Below, one piece after another: positions 44,934-54,073 of a stretch of 64,000 nt of DNA. Made by a program: the position numbers and the translations under genes. The notes beneath the pieces were generated by a model. The model made no database searches and had not been told where the DNA came from. It was given only the letters and a program-made list of their open reading frames with translations. Each line of letters opens with the position of its first letter. The first letter of the stretch is position 1. This DNA is from CAVQCJ01 sp963849365. Lineage in GTDB: Bacteria > Actinomycetota > Actinomycetes > Prado026. The DNA is taken from positions 558,001 through 622,000 of the forward strand of contig CAWKHA010000001.1 of the NCBI GenBank assembly GCA_963849365.1. The letters run 5' to 3'.

Positions 44934-47066
44934 TCAGAGGTCGACCGGTACGGGGACGACGGTGAGATCGACCTCGGCGTCGAGCTGCGCGCCGATGCCG
45001 AGCTTCTCCTTGATGCGCTTCTCGATCTCTTCGGACAGGTCGGGGTTGTCGCGCAGGAAGGCCCGCGCGTTCTCCTTGCCCTGACCGAGCTGGTCGCCCT
45101 CGTAGGTGTACCAGGCACCGCTCTTGCGCACGATGCTGTGCTCGACACCCATGTCGATCAGGCCGCCCTCACGGGAGATACCGATGCCGTAGATGATGTC
45201 GAACTCGGCCTGCTTGAAAGGCGGCGCGACCTTGTTCTTGACCACCTTGACCCTGGTGCGGTTGCCGACCGCGTCGGTCCCGTCCTTGAGGGTCTCGATG
45301 CGCCGGACGTCGAGCCGGATGGAGGCGTAGAACTTCAGCGCCTTGCCACCCGTCGTCGTCTCGGGACTGTTGTGCACCATGACCCCGTCGACGAAGTAGT
45401 TGTGGGTTCCCTCGATCTCGAGGTCGAACCGGTGCATGGATCTCGTCTTCGGCTTGACTGCGACCGACAGGATCTCGGCGGGGATGGGCCTCAGCTCCGG
45501 CTCCACGAACACGGGGTCGACCACTGCGCTGCCCCGCAGCCGAGGAAGCAGCTTGTACTGCATCGAGGGGTGCACGTACGGAGCGACGATCTCGTGAAGC
45601 CTGGCGGTCGCGTCCTCACCGAAAACCAGCACGGCCTGCTGCCGGCGGCCACGCAGGCGCAAGGTCGGGTGCAGGTCGTACTCGGCCCCGAGATGCTCGA
45701 CCAACCGGTGTCGCGAGTCCACGCTCATCGCCTGGACACAGATCTCCGAGCGCCCCCAGCCATCCCTCGTCCGCTCCTGGGCGAGCTTCGACCGGTTCGC
45801 GAAGGTGCCGTCGTCCATGTACCAGACGGCGAGGGCCAGCGGGGTCAGCGCCTTGAGGTACTCCCAGGAGAGGACCTTCTGCCCCGCCAGGTAGACCGCG
45901 GCACGCAGCTCGGCGAGCTCGGGCAAGGGGGTCAGATCGAGGAAGGCCGCCCCCTTGTCGTTGGTGGTCAGACTGTGCCCGATGTTGGCGAACATCGAGC
46001 GCTTCCACTCCAGGTACTCGCGCTGCTTCGCGCCATGCCCCAGCCGGAACCGGGTGCCGGAACGGCCAGGGTTCGGGGAGAGCGCGGCGTCACCCATGAG
46101 GCCACCCAGCACGAGCTGCCACTGGGTGTCGCTGAGCCGCTGGCCTTCCGCGATCATGACGCGGTCGCCGGCACCGAGCTCGCCCGCGGAGCGCCAGCCC
46201 CCCGGAGTCCGGATCTGGTGGTTCTCGGTCGCGGCGAACTGTGCACGACCGTTGCCGCCGGACTTGGCAACGGTGAACTGCAGGAACTCCTCGGCCGGTC
46301 CGTTGTCGAACCAGTTGACGATGCGCCGCGGAACCACATTGTCGGACACCGGGTCGTACGACAGGACCTCGACGTCCATCCTCTGGTTGACGATCTTGCC
46401 GATCTTCTCCTGGGTGCCGTCGGCCAGCGTGACTTTCGTGCCGTACGAGAAGCACCCGAACATCACGCCGATCTTCTCGCGGAGCTGGTTGATGAAGATC
46501 GCGGTGGTGCCGGTGTTGCTGAGCGCACCGGTCATCTTCCGCAGGGCCTGGGACATCAGCCGGGCCTGCAGGCCGACGTGGCTGTCGCCCATCTCGCCCT
46601 CGATCTCGGCCCGGGGCACGAGCGCGGCCACCGAGTCGATGACGAGGATGTCGAGAGCACCCGAGCGGACCAGCATGTCGGCGATCTCCAGCGCCTGCTC
46701 ACCGGTGTCGGGCTGGGAGACCAGGAGCGCGTCGGTGTCGACCCCGAGCGCCTTGGCGTACTCCGGGTCGAGCGCGTGCTCGGCGTCGATGAAGGCAGCG
46801 ATCCCGCCGGCGCGCTGGGCGCTGGCGACCGCGTGCAGGGCGACCGTCGTCTTGCCGGAGGACTCCGGCCCGTAGATCTCGACGACCCGGCCTCTGGGCA
46901 GCCCGCCGATACCGAGGGCGACGTCGAGGGCGATCGACCCGGTGGGGATCACCTCGATCGGCGCACGCGTCTCGTCGCCGAGGCGCATGACTGACCCCTT
47001 GCCGAACTGGCGCTCGATCTGCGCCAGCGCCGCGTCGAGGGACTTGTCGCGGTCAACTGCTGCCAT
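44934..47066 (-). CDS. recA: Recombinase RecA with intein
   Basis: 710-residue precursor from the ATG at 47066; 348 residues after splicing, the usual RecA length. Strand exchange and activator of LexA self-cleavage. Walker A is GPESSGKTT (66-74), Walker B LDILVIDSVAAL, with VGLQARLMSQALRKM (loop L1 region). After the intein come SPETTTGGKALKFYASIRLD (loop L2) and a C-terminus ending in an acidic/hydrophobic tail. The intein interrupts MFG/SPETTTGG at residues 204/567. A perfect SOS box lies 177 bp upstream; AGGGG stands about 9 nt before the start. recX follows. Confidence 0.98.
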   Translation of the reverse strand: MAAVDRDKSLDAALAQIERQFGKGSVMRLGDETRAPIEVIPTGSIALDVALGIGGLPRGRVVEIYGPESSGKTTVALHAVASAQRAGGIAAFIDAEHALDPEYAKALGVDTDALLVSQPDTGEQALEIADMLVRSGALDILVIDSVAALVPRAEIEGEMGDSHVGLQARLMSQALRKMTGALSNTGTTAIFINQLREKIGVMFGCFSYGTKVTLADGTQEKIGKIVNQRMDVEVLSYDPVSDNVVPRRIVNWFDNGPAEEFLQFTVAKSGGNGRAQFAATENHQIRTPGGWRSAGELGAGDRVMIAEGQRLSDTQWQLVLGGLMGDAALSPNPGRSGTRFRLGHGAKQREYLEWKRSMFANIGHSLTTNDKGAAFLDLTPLPELAELRAAVYLAGQKVLSWEYLKALTPLALAVWYMDDGTFANRSKLAQERTRDGWGRSEICVQAMSVDSRHRLVEHLGAEYDLHPTLRLRGRRQQAVLVFGEDATARLHEIVAPYVHPSMQYKLLPRLRGSAVVDPVFVEPELRPIPAEILSVAVKPKTRSMHRFDLEIEGTHNYFVDGVMVHNSPETTTGGKALKFYASIRLDVRRIETLKDGTDAVGNRTRVKVVKNKVAPPFKQAEFDIIYGIGISREGGLIDMGVEHSIVRKSGAWYTYEGDQLGQGKENARAFLRDNPDLSEEIEKRIKEKLGIGAQLDAEVDLTVVPVPVDL
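45369..46454 (-). mobile_element. Intein in RecA with LAGLIDADG homing endonuclease
   Basis: 362 residues, Cys205 to Asn566 of the precursor, followed by Ser. The start CFSYGTKVTLADGTQEKIGK, block B with the ENHQIRTPGGW His, and the end GVMVHN are intact, so splicing should work. Endonuclease helices: VLGGLMGDAALS and LAVWYMDDGTF, each with its Asp, though the first has GDA where GDG is usual. As I recall it, the M. leprae RecA intein has the same site, nearly the same length and closely similar sequence (NWFNNGPAEQFLQFTV there, NWFDNGPAEEFLQFTV here). Confidence 0.95.
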
Positions 47067-47122
47067 GCGGGGCCACCCCTGTGTGGTCGAGGGCCTCGGG
47101 CTCAAGACCCTGCGTTCGGACT

Positions 47123-47163
47123 GCTCCGGGGAACCGGAGCGGCTCGAACCTAGGTCGAGCCGC
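47123..47163 (-). other. Two adjoining hairpins in the recA leader
   Basis: GCTCCGG / CCGGAGC with a 4-nt loop (47123-47140) and GCGGCTCGA / TCGAGCCGC with a 7-nt loop (47139-47163) share two bases. Both lie between the SOS box and the recA start, probably within the untranslated leader. Confidence 0.55.
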
Positions 47164-47242
47164 AGACACTCACCGGAACGATCGCGCCGGTTGTGGACGG
47201 ACGGTGGGACGCGCTCCACCGGTGGACAACCAGCAACCTAGG

Positions 47243-47258
47243 TCGAACGCCTGTTCGA
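47243..47258. promoter_or_regulatory. SOS box of recA (perfect)
   Basis: TCGAACGCCTGTTCGA, a perfect LexA site 177 bp upstream of the recA start and 32 bp past the end of the DUF3046 gene. Confidence 0.93.
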
Positions 47259-47289
47259 ACGCGATACCGACACGCCGTGGGATTCCGGC

Positions 47290-47484
47290 TCAGCGCCGAG
47301 AGACCGGCAGACCCAGGTGGGCGACCACCGCGCGCCACACGAACTTGGTCTCCTCGCCCTGCGCGAGCGCCTCGTCGACCGTGCGGCCGCCGAGCTCGGA
47401 CAGCACCGTCAGCGACGCCCAGACCGGCGCGTAGGACGGGCCGAGCTCGTCCGCCATCCGTTCCCAGAACTCCGTGAGCCGCAC
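47290..47484 (-). CDS. DUF3046 family protein
   Basis: 64 residues starting at GTG 47484. The sequence MRLTEFWERMADELGPSYAP, then VLSELGGRTVDEALAQGE and KFVWRAVVAHLGLPVSRR, matches the DUF3046 family, small proteins of 60-70 residues found just upstream of recA in actinobacteria. The function is unknown; the conserved Trp and the FWERM and VWRAV helices suggest a small helical binding module. It is divergent from lhr with 53 bp between starts, so the two promoters are closely packed. Confidence 0.9.
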   Translation of the reverse strand: MRLTEFWERMADELGPSYAPVWASLTVLSELGGRTVDEALAQGEETKFVWRAVVAHLGLPVSRR

Positions 47485-47537
47485 CGAGCGAGGCTACCCG
47501 CCGCGGCTGTCGGCACGGCGGGGCAGGATGGGCCGCG

Positions 47538-50500
47538 ATGCCCACCGAACCCGCGCCCGCGGACCAGTCCGAGGCGCTCGCCGCGTTCTCCCCGGCCACC
47601 CGTGCGTGGTTCGAGGGAGCGTTCGCCGCGCCCACGAGCGCGCAGACCGGGGCCTGGTCCGCCGTGCAGCGCGGTCGCGACGCCCTGGTCGTCGCGCCGA
47701 CAGGCTCCGGAAAGACGCTGGCGGCGTTCCTGTGGTCGCTCGACCGGATCGCGACCCGGCCGCGACCCGACGACCCTCGGCTGGCCTGCCGTGTCCTGTA
47801 CGTCTCGCCGCTGAAGGCGCTCGCCGTCGATGTCGAACGCAACCTGCGCGCTCCGCTGGCCGGGATCAGACAGGCCGCGGCGCGGATGGGCCTGCCGCTG
47901 CCCGACGTCACGGTCGGCATGCGTACCGGCGACACCCCCGCCGACGAGCGCCGGCGGCTGGCCAACCGTCCGCCCGACGTCCTGATCACCACCCCCGAGT
48001 CGCTGTTCCTGCTGCTCACGTCGTCCGCACGCGAAGCGCTGCGCGGCGTCGAGACCGTGATCGTCGACGAGGTGCACGCCGTCGCCGGCACCAAGCGGGG
48101 CGCGCATCTCGCGCTGAGCCTGGAGCGCCTCGACGAGCTGCTGCCCACCCCCGCACGACGGATCGGGCTGTCGGCCACGGTCCGTCCGGTCGACGAGGTC
48201 GCGCGCTTCCTGTGCGCCACCAGGGACGTGGAGATCGTGCAGCCGGCGACGGCCAAGACGATCGAGCTCGAGGTCGTGGTGCCGGTCGACGACATGAGCG
48301 AGCTCGGCCTGCCGACGGGTGACCTGGGCGGTCCGGCCGCGGGCGGACCCCAGCGGCTGTCGATCTGGCCGCACGTCGAGGAACGCATCGCGGACCTGGT
48401 CGAGGCCCACCGCTCCACGATCGTCTTCGCGAACTCCCGCCGGCTGGCCGAGCGGCTGTGCGCCCGGCTCAACGAGATCCACGCCGAGCGGCTGCTGGGC
48501 GATGAGGCGGGGCTCGCCGACGCCGGTGGCTCGCCGGCGCAGGTGATGGCCCAGGCCGGGTCGTCGCGCGGCGCGGACGCGGTGCTCGCCCGCGCCCACC
48601 ACGGCTCGGTCTCGAAGGAACAGCGCGCGCTCATCGAGGAGGAGCTCAAGGCCGGTCGGCTGCCGGCCGTCGTCGCCACCTCCAGCCTCGAGCTGGGCAT
48701 CGACATGGGTGCGGTGGACCTCGTCGTCCAGGTGGAGTCGCCGCCCTCCGTCGCCAGTGGGCTCCAGCGCGTCGGACGGGCGGGGCACCACGTCGGGGCG
48801 GTGAGCCGCGGCGTGGTCTTCCCCAAGTACCGCGGCGACCTCGTCCAGTCCGCGGTGGTCGCCGAGCGCATGGTCGCGGGCGAGATCGAGTCCCTGCGGT
48901 ACCCGCGCAACCCCCTGGACGTGCTCGCGCAGCACGTCGTCTCGATGGTGGCGATGGACGCGTGGTCGGTCGAGGAGATGCTGGCGCTCGTCCGGCGCGC
49001 GGCGCCGTTCGCCGGCCTGCCGCAGTCCGCCTACGACTCCGTCCTGGACATGTTGTCGGGCCGCTACCCCAGCGACGCGTTCGCCGAGCTCCGGCCGCGC
49101 CTGGTGTGGGACCGCGTGGCCGGCACGCTCACCGGCCGTCCCGGCGCGCAGCGGCTCGCCGTCACCAGCGGCGGCACCATCCCGGACCGGGGCCTGTTCG
49201 GCGTGTTCCTCGTGGGCGGTCCGACCGGGCCCGACGGCAAGGGTCGCGGCGGCACGAGGGTGGGCGAGCTCGACGAGGAGATGGTGTACGAGTCCCGGGT
49301 CGGCGACGTCTTCACGCTCGGCTCGTCGTCGTGGCGCATCGAGGACATCACGCACGACCGGGTGCTGGTCTCGCCGGCGCCCGGACAGCCGGGGCGGCTG
49401 CCGTTCTGGAAGGGTGACGCGATCGGCCGTCCCGAGGAGCTCGGCCGCGCGGTGGGCGCCTTCGTCCGCGAGGTGACCGGCCTGAGCGACGAGCGGGCGA
49501 CCGAGCGGGTGGCTGCCGCCGGCCTGGACGCTCGCGCGGCCGCCAACCTGCTGGCCTACCTGCACGAGCAGCGCGCCTCCACCGGCCACGTGCCGGACGA
49601 CCGGACGATCGTGGTGGAGCGGTTCCGCGACGAGCTCGGCGACTGGCGCGTCGTGCTGCACTCACCCTTCGGCGGCCAGGTCCACGCACCCTGGGCCCTG
49701 GCCCTGGCCGCGCGGCTGCGCGAGCGGTACGGCGTCGACGTCCAGGCCATGCACGCCGACGACGGCATCGTCATCCGGCTGCCCGACACCGACGCGGCGG
49801 TGGACGGCGAGCCGGCCGCGGCCGAGATCACCTCGCTGCTGCTGCTGGACCCCGACGACGTCGAGCCGCTGGTCACCGCCGAGGTCGGCGGGTCGGCGCT
49901 GTTCGCGTCGCGGTTCCGGGAGTGCGCGGCGCGCGCGCTGCTGCTGCCGCGGCGCGACCCCAACCGCCGCACGCCGCTGTGGCAGCAACGGCAGCGATCG
50001 GCGCAGCTGCTGTCGGTCGCGTCCGAGCACGGGTCGTTCCCGGTCGTGCTGGAGACGATGCGCGAGGTGCTGCAGGACGTGTTCGACGTCCCGGCGCTGC
50101 GTCAGCTCATGCGCGACGTCGTCGCCCGCAAGGTGCGCGTCGTCGAAGTGGCGACGACCGAACCGTCCCCGTTCGCCCGCTCGCTGCTCTTCGGATACGT
50201 CGGGCAGTTCCTCTACGAGGGCGACTCGCCGCTGGCCGAGCGGCGGGCCGCGGCCCTCGCGCTCGACTCGGCGCTGCTGGCCGAGCTGCTCGGACAGGCC
50301 GACCTGCGCGAGCTCCTGGACGAGGGCGCGGTCGAGGCCGTCGAGGCCGAGCTGCAGCGCCGGACCGATGACCGTCGCGCGACCACGATCGAGTCGGTGG
50401 CAGACCTCTTGCGGCTGCTCGGGCCGTTGGGCACGGCCGAGGCTCTCGAACGAGGCGCGACGCCGCACTGGCTGCACGAGCTGGAGGCCGCGCGGCGCGC

Positions 50501-52160
50501 GATCAGGGTGCGCATCGCCGGAGCGGAACGCTGGGCGGCCGTCGAGGATGCCGGCCGGCTGCGCGACGCGCTCGGCGTACCGCTGCCCGTTGGTGTCCCG
50601 GAGGCGTTCCTGGACATCGTCTCGGACCCGCTCGGCGACCTGGTGTCCCGGTACGCGCGGACGCACGGTCCGTTCAAGCCCGACGACGTGGCGCGCCGGT
50701 TCGGGCTCGGGGTCGCGGTCGTGCACGCGGTGCTGGCCCGGCTCGCCGCGGCCGGCCGCATCGTCGAGGGTGAGCTGCGGCCCGGTGGAGCGGGCACCGA
50801 CTGGTGCGACGCCGAGGTGCTGCGCATGCTGCGGCGGCGGTCCCTGGCGGTGCTGCGGCAGGAGGCCGAGCCCGTCCCGGCCGTGGCCCTCGCCCGTTTC
50901 CTGCCTTCGTGGCAGGGCGTCGGCTCGACGATGACCGGGCCCGACGGCGTGCTGCGCATCATCGAGCAGCTGGCCGGCGCGGCGGTGCCCGCGTCGGCCC
51001 TGGAGCGCCTGGTCCTGCCGGTCCGCGTCCGCGCCTACTCCCCCGCCTGGCTGGACGAGCTGACCACGTCGGGCGAGGTCGTCTGGGCTGGTCAGGGCGC
51101 CCTGCCCGGTGACGACGGCTGGGTGTCGCTGCACCCGGCCGAGTCGGCGCCGGCGACCGTCGCGGTCGACCCACTGTTCGCGCCGTCCGAGCTGCAGCAG
51201 CTCATCCTGACCGCGCTGTCGGACGACGCCGCCCTGTTCTTCCGCTCGCTGTCGGACCGGGTGGCACAGTCCGGTGGCGAACTGGTCGACGACTCGGTGC
51301 TCGGCGCAGCGGTGTGGGAGCTCGTGTGGGCCGGGCGGATCACCAACGACACCCTGGCCCCGCTGCGCGCGCTCACCGCCGGCGGCGGCAGGCACCGCTC
51401 CCCCCGCCCTGCACCGCGGAGCCGTTACGCCCGGGCCGGGCGTCCGCGTCTGCCCACGCGCAGCGGGCCGCCCACCCTCGCCGGCCGGTGGAGCCTGCTC
51501 CCCGCCCCCGAGCCCGACCCGACCCGACGAGCGGCGGCCGTCGCCGAGACGCTGCTTGACCGGCACGGCGTGGTGACCCGCGGAGCAGTCGCCGCCGAGC
51601 GCGTGGAAGGGGGCTTCGCCGCCACGTACCGCGTGCTGTCCGCGTTCGAGGACATGGGCAGGTGCCGGCGCGGCTACGTCGTCGAAGGGCTGGGAGCCGC
51701 CCAGTTCGCCGCACCCGGCGCGGTGGACCGGCTGCGCGCCACCGTCTCCGAGCGGCGGGAGCCCACCCCGGCCCTCGTCCTGGCCGCGACCGACCCCGCG
51801 AACCCGTTCGGCGCCGCCCTGCCCTGGCCGGACCGCACCGGGACCGGACCGCTGCCCGCCGGCGCCGTGACGCCTGGCCACCGTCCGGGACGCAAGGCCG
51901 GGGCCCTCGTCGTGCTGGTCGACGGCGAGCTGGTCGTCTACGTCGAGCGCGGCGGACGCACGCTGCTCTCGTTCGCCGCCGAACCCGGGCGGCTCCAGCC
52001 CGCGGCGGACGCCCTCGCCCTCGCGGTGCACGCCGGTCAGCTCGGCCGGCTCCAGGTCGAGCGCGCGGACGGAGCACCGGTGCTCGACTCCCCGCTCGCG
52101 GTCGCCCTGGCCGAAGCCGGGTTCCATGCGACCCCGCGCGGGCTGCGCCTGCGCGGTTGA
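47538..52160 (+). CDS. lhr: Lhr-type large ATP-dependent DNA helicase
   Basis: 1540 residues, the size of actinobacterial Lhr. A 3'-5' single-strand DNA translocase with repair function. Helicase core: FAAPTSAQTGAWSAV (Q-motif), APTGSGKTLAAFLW (Walker A, ~53), TTPESLFLLLTS, VIVDEVHAVAGTKRG (DEVH, ~177), LSATVRP, and motif VI region LQRVGRAGHHVGAVSRG. The middle has the winged helix and Lhr beta-barrel; the C-terminal ~600 residues form the Lhr-specific domain, here with an Arg/Pro-rich linker (~1275-1310). CAGGAT 7 nt before the ATG may be a -10 of a leaderless mRNA. nei follows after 15 bp. Confidence 0.96.
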   Translation: MPTEPAPADQSEALAAFSPATRAWFEGAFAAPTSAQTGAWSAVQRGRDALVVAPTGSGKTLAAFLWSLDRIATRPRPDDPRLACRVLYVSPLKALAVDVERNLRAPLAGIRQAAARMGLPLPDVTVGMRTGDTPADERRRLANRPPDVLITTPESLFLLLTSSAREALRGVETVIVDEVHAVAGTKRGAHLALSLERLDELLPTPARRIGLSATVRPVDEVARFLCATRDVEIVQPATAKTIELEVVVPVDDMSELGLPTGDLGGPAAGGPQRLSIWPHVEERIADLVEAHRSTIVFANSRRLAERLCARLNEIHAERLLGDEAGLADAGGSPAQVMAQAGSSRGADAVLARAHHGSVSKEQRALIEEELKAGRLPAVVATSSLELGIDMGAVDLVVQVESPPSVASGLQRVGRAGHHVGAVSRGVVFPKYRGDLVQSAVVAERMVAGEIESLRYPRNPLDVLAQHVVSMVAMDAWSVEEMLALVRRAAPFAGLPQSAYDSVLDMLSGRYPSDAFAELRPRLVWDRVAGTLTGRPGAQRLAVTSGGTIPDRGLFGVFLVGGPTGPDGKGRGGTRVGELDEEMVYESRVGDVFTLGSSSWRIEDITHDRVLVSPAPGQPGRLPFWKGDAIGRPEELGRAVGAFVREVTGLSDERATERVAAAGLDARAAANLLAYLHEQRASTGHVPDDRTIVVERFRDELGDWRVVLHSPFGGQVHAPWALALAARLRERYGVDVQAMHADDGIVIRLPDTDAAVDGEPAAAEITSLLLLDPDDVEPLVTAEVGGSALFASRFRECAARALLLPRRDPNRRTPLWQQRQRSAQLLSVASEHGSFPVVLETMREVLQDVFDVPALRQLMRDVVARKVRVVEVATTEPSPFARSLLFGYVGQFLYEGDSPLAERRAAALALDSALLAELLGQADLRELLDEGAVEAVEAELQRRTDDRRATTIESVADLLRLLGPLGTAEALERGATPHWLHELEAARRAIRVRIAGAERWAAVEDAGRLRDALGVPLPVGVPEAFLDIVSDPLGDLVSRYARTHGPFKPDDVARRFGLGVAVVHAVLARLAAAGRIVEGELRPGGAGTDWCDAEVLRMLRRRSLAVLRQEAEPVPAVALARFLPSWQGVGSTMTGPDGVLRIIEQLAGAAVPASALERLVLPVRVRAYSPAWLDELTTSGEVVWAGQGALPGDDGWVSLHPAESAPATVAVDPLFAPSELQQLILTALSDDAALFFRSLSDRVAQSGGELVDDSVLGAAVWELVWAGRITNDTLAPLRALTAGGGRHRSPRPAPRSRYARAGRPRLPTRSGPPTLAGRWSLLPAPEPDPTRRAAAVAETLLDRHGVVTRGAVAAERVEGGFAATYRVLSAFEDMGRCRRGYVVEGLGAAQFAAPGAVDRLRATVSERREPTPALVLAATDPANPFGAALPWPDRTGTGPLPAGAVTPGHRPGRKAGALVVLVDGELVVYVERGGRTLLSFAAEPGRLQPAADALALAVHAGQLGRLQVERADGAPVLDSPLAVALAEAGFHATPRGLRLRG

Positions 52161-52175
52161 CCGGAAGCGCAGCCG

Positions 52176-52994
52176 ATGCCCGAGGGAGACGTGGTCCGCA
52201 GGACCGCCAGGTCGCTCGGCGCGGCGCTGAGCGGCGCCGACCTGACCTCGTTCGACCTGAGGGTTCCGGCACTGGCGACCGCCGACCTGGTCGGGCACCG
52301 GGTGGAGGCGGTGGTGGCTGTCGGCAAGCATCTGCTGACCCGGATCGCGCCGGACCTCACCCTGCACAGCCACCTGCGCATGGACGGCAGCTGGCATGTC
52401 TTCCGTACCGGCGACCGCTGGAACGCAGGACCGGGGCACGCGATCAGGGTGGTGCTGGGCAACGAACGCTGGCAGGCCGTCGGCTACCGCGTGCACGACC
52501 TCGCGCTGATCGCGCGAGGCGACGAGCACACGCTCGTCGGCCACCTCGGCCCGGACCTGCTCGCCGAGGACTGGGACGTCGACGAGGCCGCCCGCCGGCT
52601 CCTGGAGGCGCCGGGGCGACCGGTCGGTGAGGCGCTGCTGGACCAGCGAGCCGTCGCCGGGATCGGGAACCTCTACAAGTCGGAGACGCTCTTCCTGTCC
52701 GGGCTCGACCCGTGGCTGCCCGTGGGCGAGGTGCGCGACCCGGCCGGGCTGCTCGACCTGGCCCGCCGGCTCATGACGGCGAACCTGGACCGGGTCGCGC
52801 AAGCCACGACCGGTGACACCAGCCGCGGCCGGCAGCACTGGGTCTACCAGCGCGGCGGCCGGCCCTGCCGTCGTTGCGGCACGCCGGTGCGGCAGGCGAC
52901 GCAGGGGGCGGAACGCTGGACGTACTGGTGCCCGGACTGTCAGCCCGGGCCTGGGCCCGCGCCGGCAACCGGCTCGGCGGCGCGCCGGGCCTGA
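52176..52994 (+). CDS. nei: Endonuclease VIII-type DNA glycosylase Nei
   Basis: 272 residues. Removes oxidised bases and nicks the DNA. The catalytic N-terminus MPEGDVVRRTARSL provides Pro2 and Glu3; Lys51 in VVAVGKHLLTRI is the conserved lysine; GIGNLYKSETLFLSGLDPW is the helix-two-turn-helix; a zinc finger CRRCG ... WCPDC closes the conserved part. The pattern is of the Nei2 kind in actinobacteria, which prefer single-stranded or bubble DNA. It probably shares an operon with lhr (15 bp). Its 3' end overlaps the TetR gene on the other strand by 55 bp. Confidence 0.95.
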   Translation: MPEGDVVRRTARSLGAALSGADLTSFDLRVPALATADLVGHRVEAVVAVGKHLLTRIAPDLTLHSHLRMDGSWHVFRTGDRWNAGPGHAIRVVLGNERWQAVGYRVHDLALIARGDEHTLVGHLGPDLLAEDWDVDEAARRLLEAPGRPVGEALLDQRAVAGIGNLYKSETLFLSGLDPWLPVGEVRDPAGLLDLARRLMTANLDRVAQATTGDTSRGRQHWVYQRGGRPCRRCGTPVRQATQGAERWTYWCPDCQPGPGPAPATGSAARRA

Positions 52995-53581
52995 ACCGAG
53001 GCGCGGGCCAGGACGAGCGCCGTCGCGGCCTGCTCCGGCGCGTCGGCGGGGTCGAACACCTGGCCCACGAGCCAGCTCGCGGTCAGCCGGACCAGCGGGT
53101 CCTGCGCCGGCACCCCGAGCAGGTCGGCCAGCCGTCCCCGCGCGGTCGTCCAGGCCTCCCCGTCGTCCGCCACGAGCAGCGGCGCCAGCGCACCCGGGTC
53201 CTCGACGGCGACGCGTCGCCCTGCGACGTGCTCGGCCGCGCCACCGGCCGCGCGCGCGAGCCCGGCCGACACAGCACCGGCCGAGTCGGCGCCGGCCGAA
53301 CGCGCGGCAGCCGCTGCGCGGCCCGCGTCGTCCGCGAGCATCTCCACCTCGCGGACGAGCAGCGCGCGCAGCACGTCTTCCTTGGTCCGGAAGTGGTTGT
53401 AGAGCGTGGCTTTCGCGACACCCGAGCGGTTCGCCACGGCTGACATGGTCACGCGGTGCAGCCCGTCACGCTCGACCACCGACAGCGCGCCGTCGAGCAG
53501 CCCGGCCCGCGTCCTGCCCATCGAGTTGCCGGCACGCACGTGCAGGCCGGCACCGGAGGCGGGTGGGGCGGGAACGGACAC
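52940..53581 (-). CDS. TetR-family transcriptional regulator
   Basis: 213 residues from a GTG at 53581 without visible ribosome binding site; a start at MGRTRAG, 20 codons in, is also possible. The DNA-binding domain is clear: LLDGALSVVERDGLHRVTMS followed by AVANRSGVAKATLYNHFRTK and EDVLRALL. The ligand-binding half is Ala-rich and unspecific. No target operator is recognisable nearby. It lies between nei (convergent, overlapping by 55 bp) and clgR (same strand, 35 bp apart), and may be read from the clgR transcript. Confidence 0.88.
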   Translation of the reverse strand: MSVPAPPASGAGLHVRAGNSMGRTRAGLLDGALSVVERDGLHRVTMSAVANRSGVAKATLYNHFRTKEDVLRALLVREVEMLADDAGRAAAAARSAGADSAGAVSAGLARAAGGAAEHVAGRRVAVEDPGALAPLLVADDGEAWTTARGRLADLLGVPAQDPLVRLTASWLVGQVFDPADAPEQAATALVLARASVQARRAAEPVAGAGPGPG

Positions 53582-53616
53582 TCGGGGGTCCGGAACGCAG
53601 GCGGAAGGCGCGACGG

Positions 53617-53967
53617 TCAGGCCGCGGAGGCGACGACGTCGATGTCTGCGGGGGCGAGCTCCGCGGGCGCGATGTCGGCCGCGACCGGGTCGGGGGCGAC
53701 TGCGAGCTGTCCGGCAGCGCCGACCGCAGTGCGCTCGGCCACGGCCAGCTCGGCGCTGACGCCGCGCAGCACGACGGACAACGGCACTTCGAGCGCGGTG
53801 CAGATCGACGAGAGGAGCTCGCTGCTGGCCTCTTTCTGGCCGCGCTCGACCTCGGAGAGATAACCGAGGGATACGCGGGCCGCCGAGGACACCTCGCGGA
53901 GGGTGCGCTGCTGGTGCAGCCGCTGGCGACGCAGCTCGTCACCCAGGAGCCGTCGAAGCAGCACCAT
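53617..53967 (-). CDS. clgR: XRE-type regulator ClgR
   Basis: 116 residues; GAGAGGAGGGGG precedes the ATG by a few nt. ClgR activates the clp protease and chaperone genes in actinobacteria. The helix-turn-helix TLREVSSAARVSLGYLSEVE followed by RGQKEASSELLSSICTALEV is almost identical to ClgR as I recall it. The C-terminal ~50 residues are Ala/Pro-rich and end in Ala-Ala, fitting the known instability of ClgR, which is degraded by Clp. It follows cinA in the same direction, as is usual. Confidence 0.9.
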   Translation of the reverse strand: MVLLRRLLGDELRRQRLHQQRTLREVSSAARVSLGYLSEVERGQKEASSELLSSICTALEVPLSVVLRGVSAELAVAERTAVGAAGQLAVAPDPVAADIAPAELAPADIDVVASAA

Positions 53968-54073
53968 CGGTCACCCCCTCCTCTCGGTCAGGCCACCAAC
54001 CGTACCCCCCGGCGCCGTCGAGGCACCGGAAGCCACCACCCACGTCACCCGCATGGCACAGGTAACACTGTAA

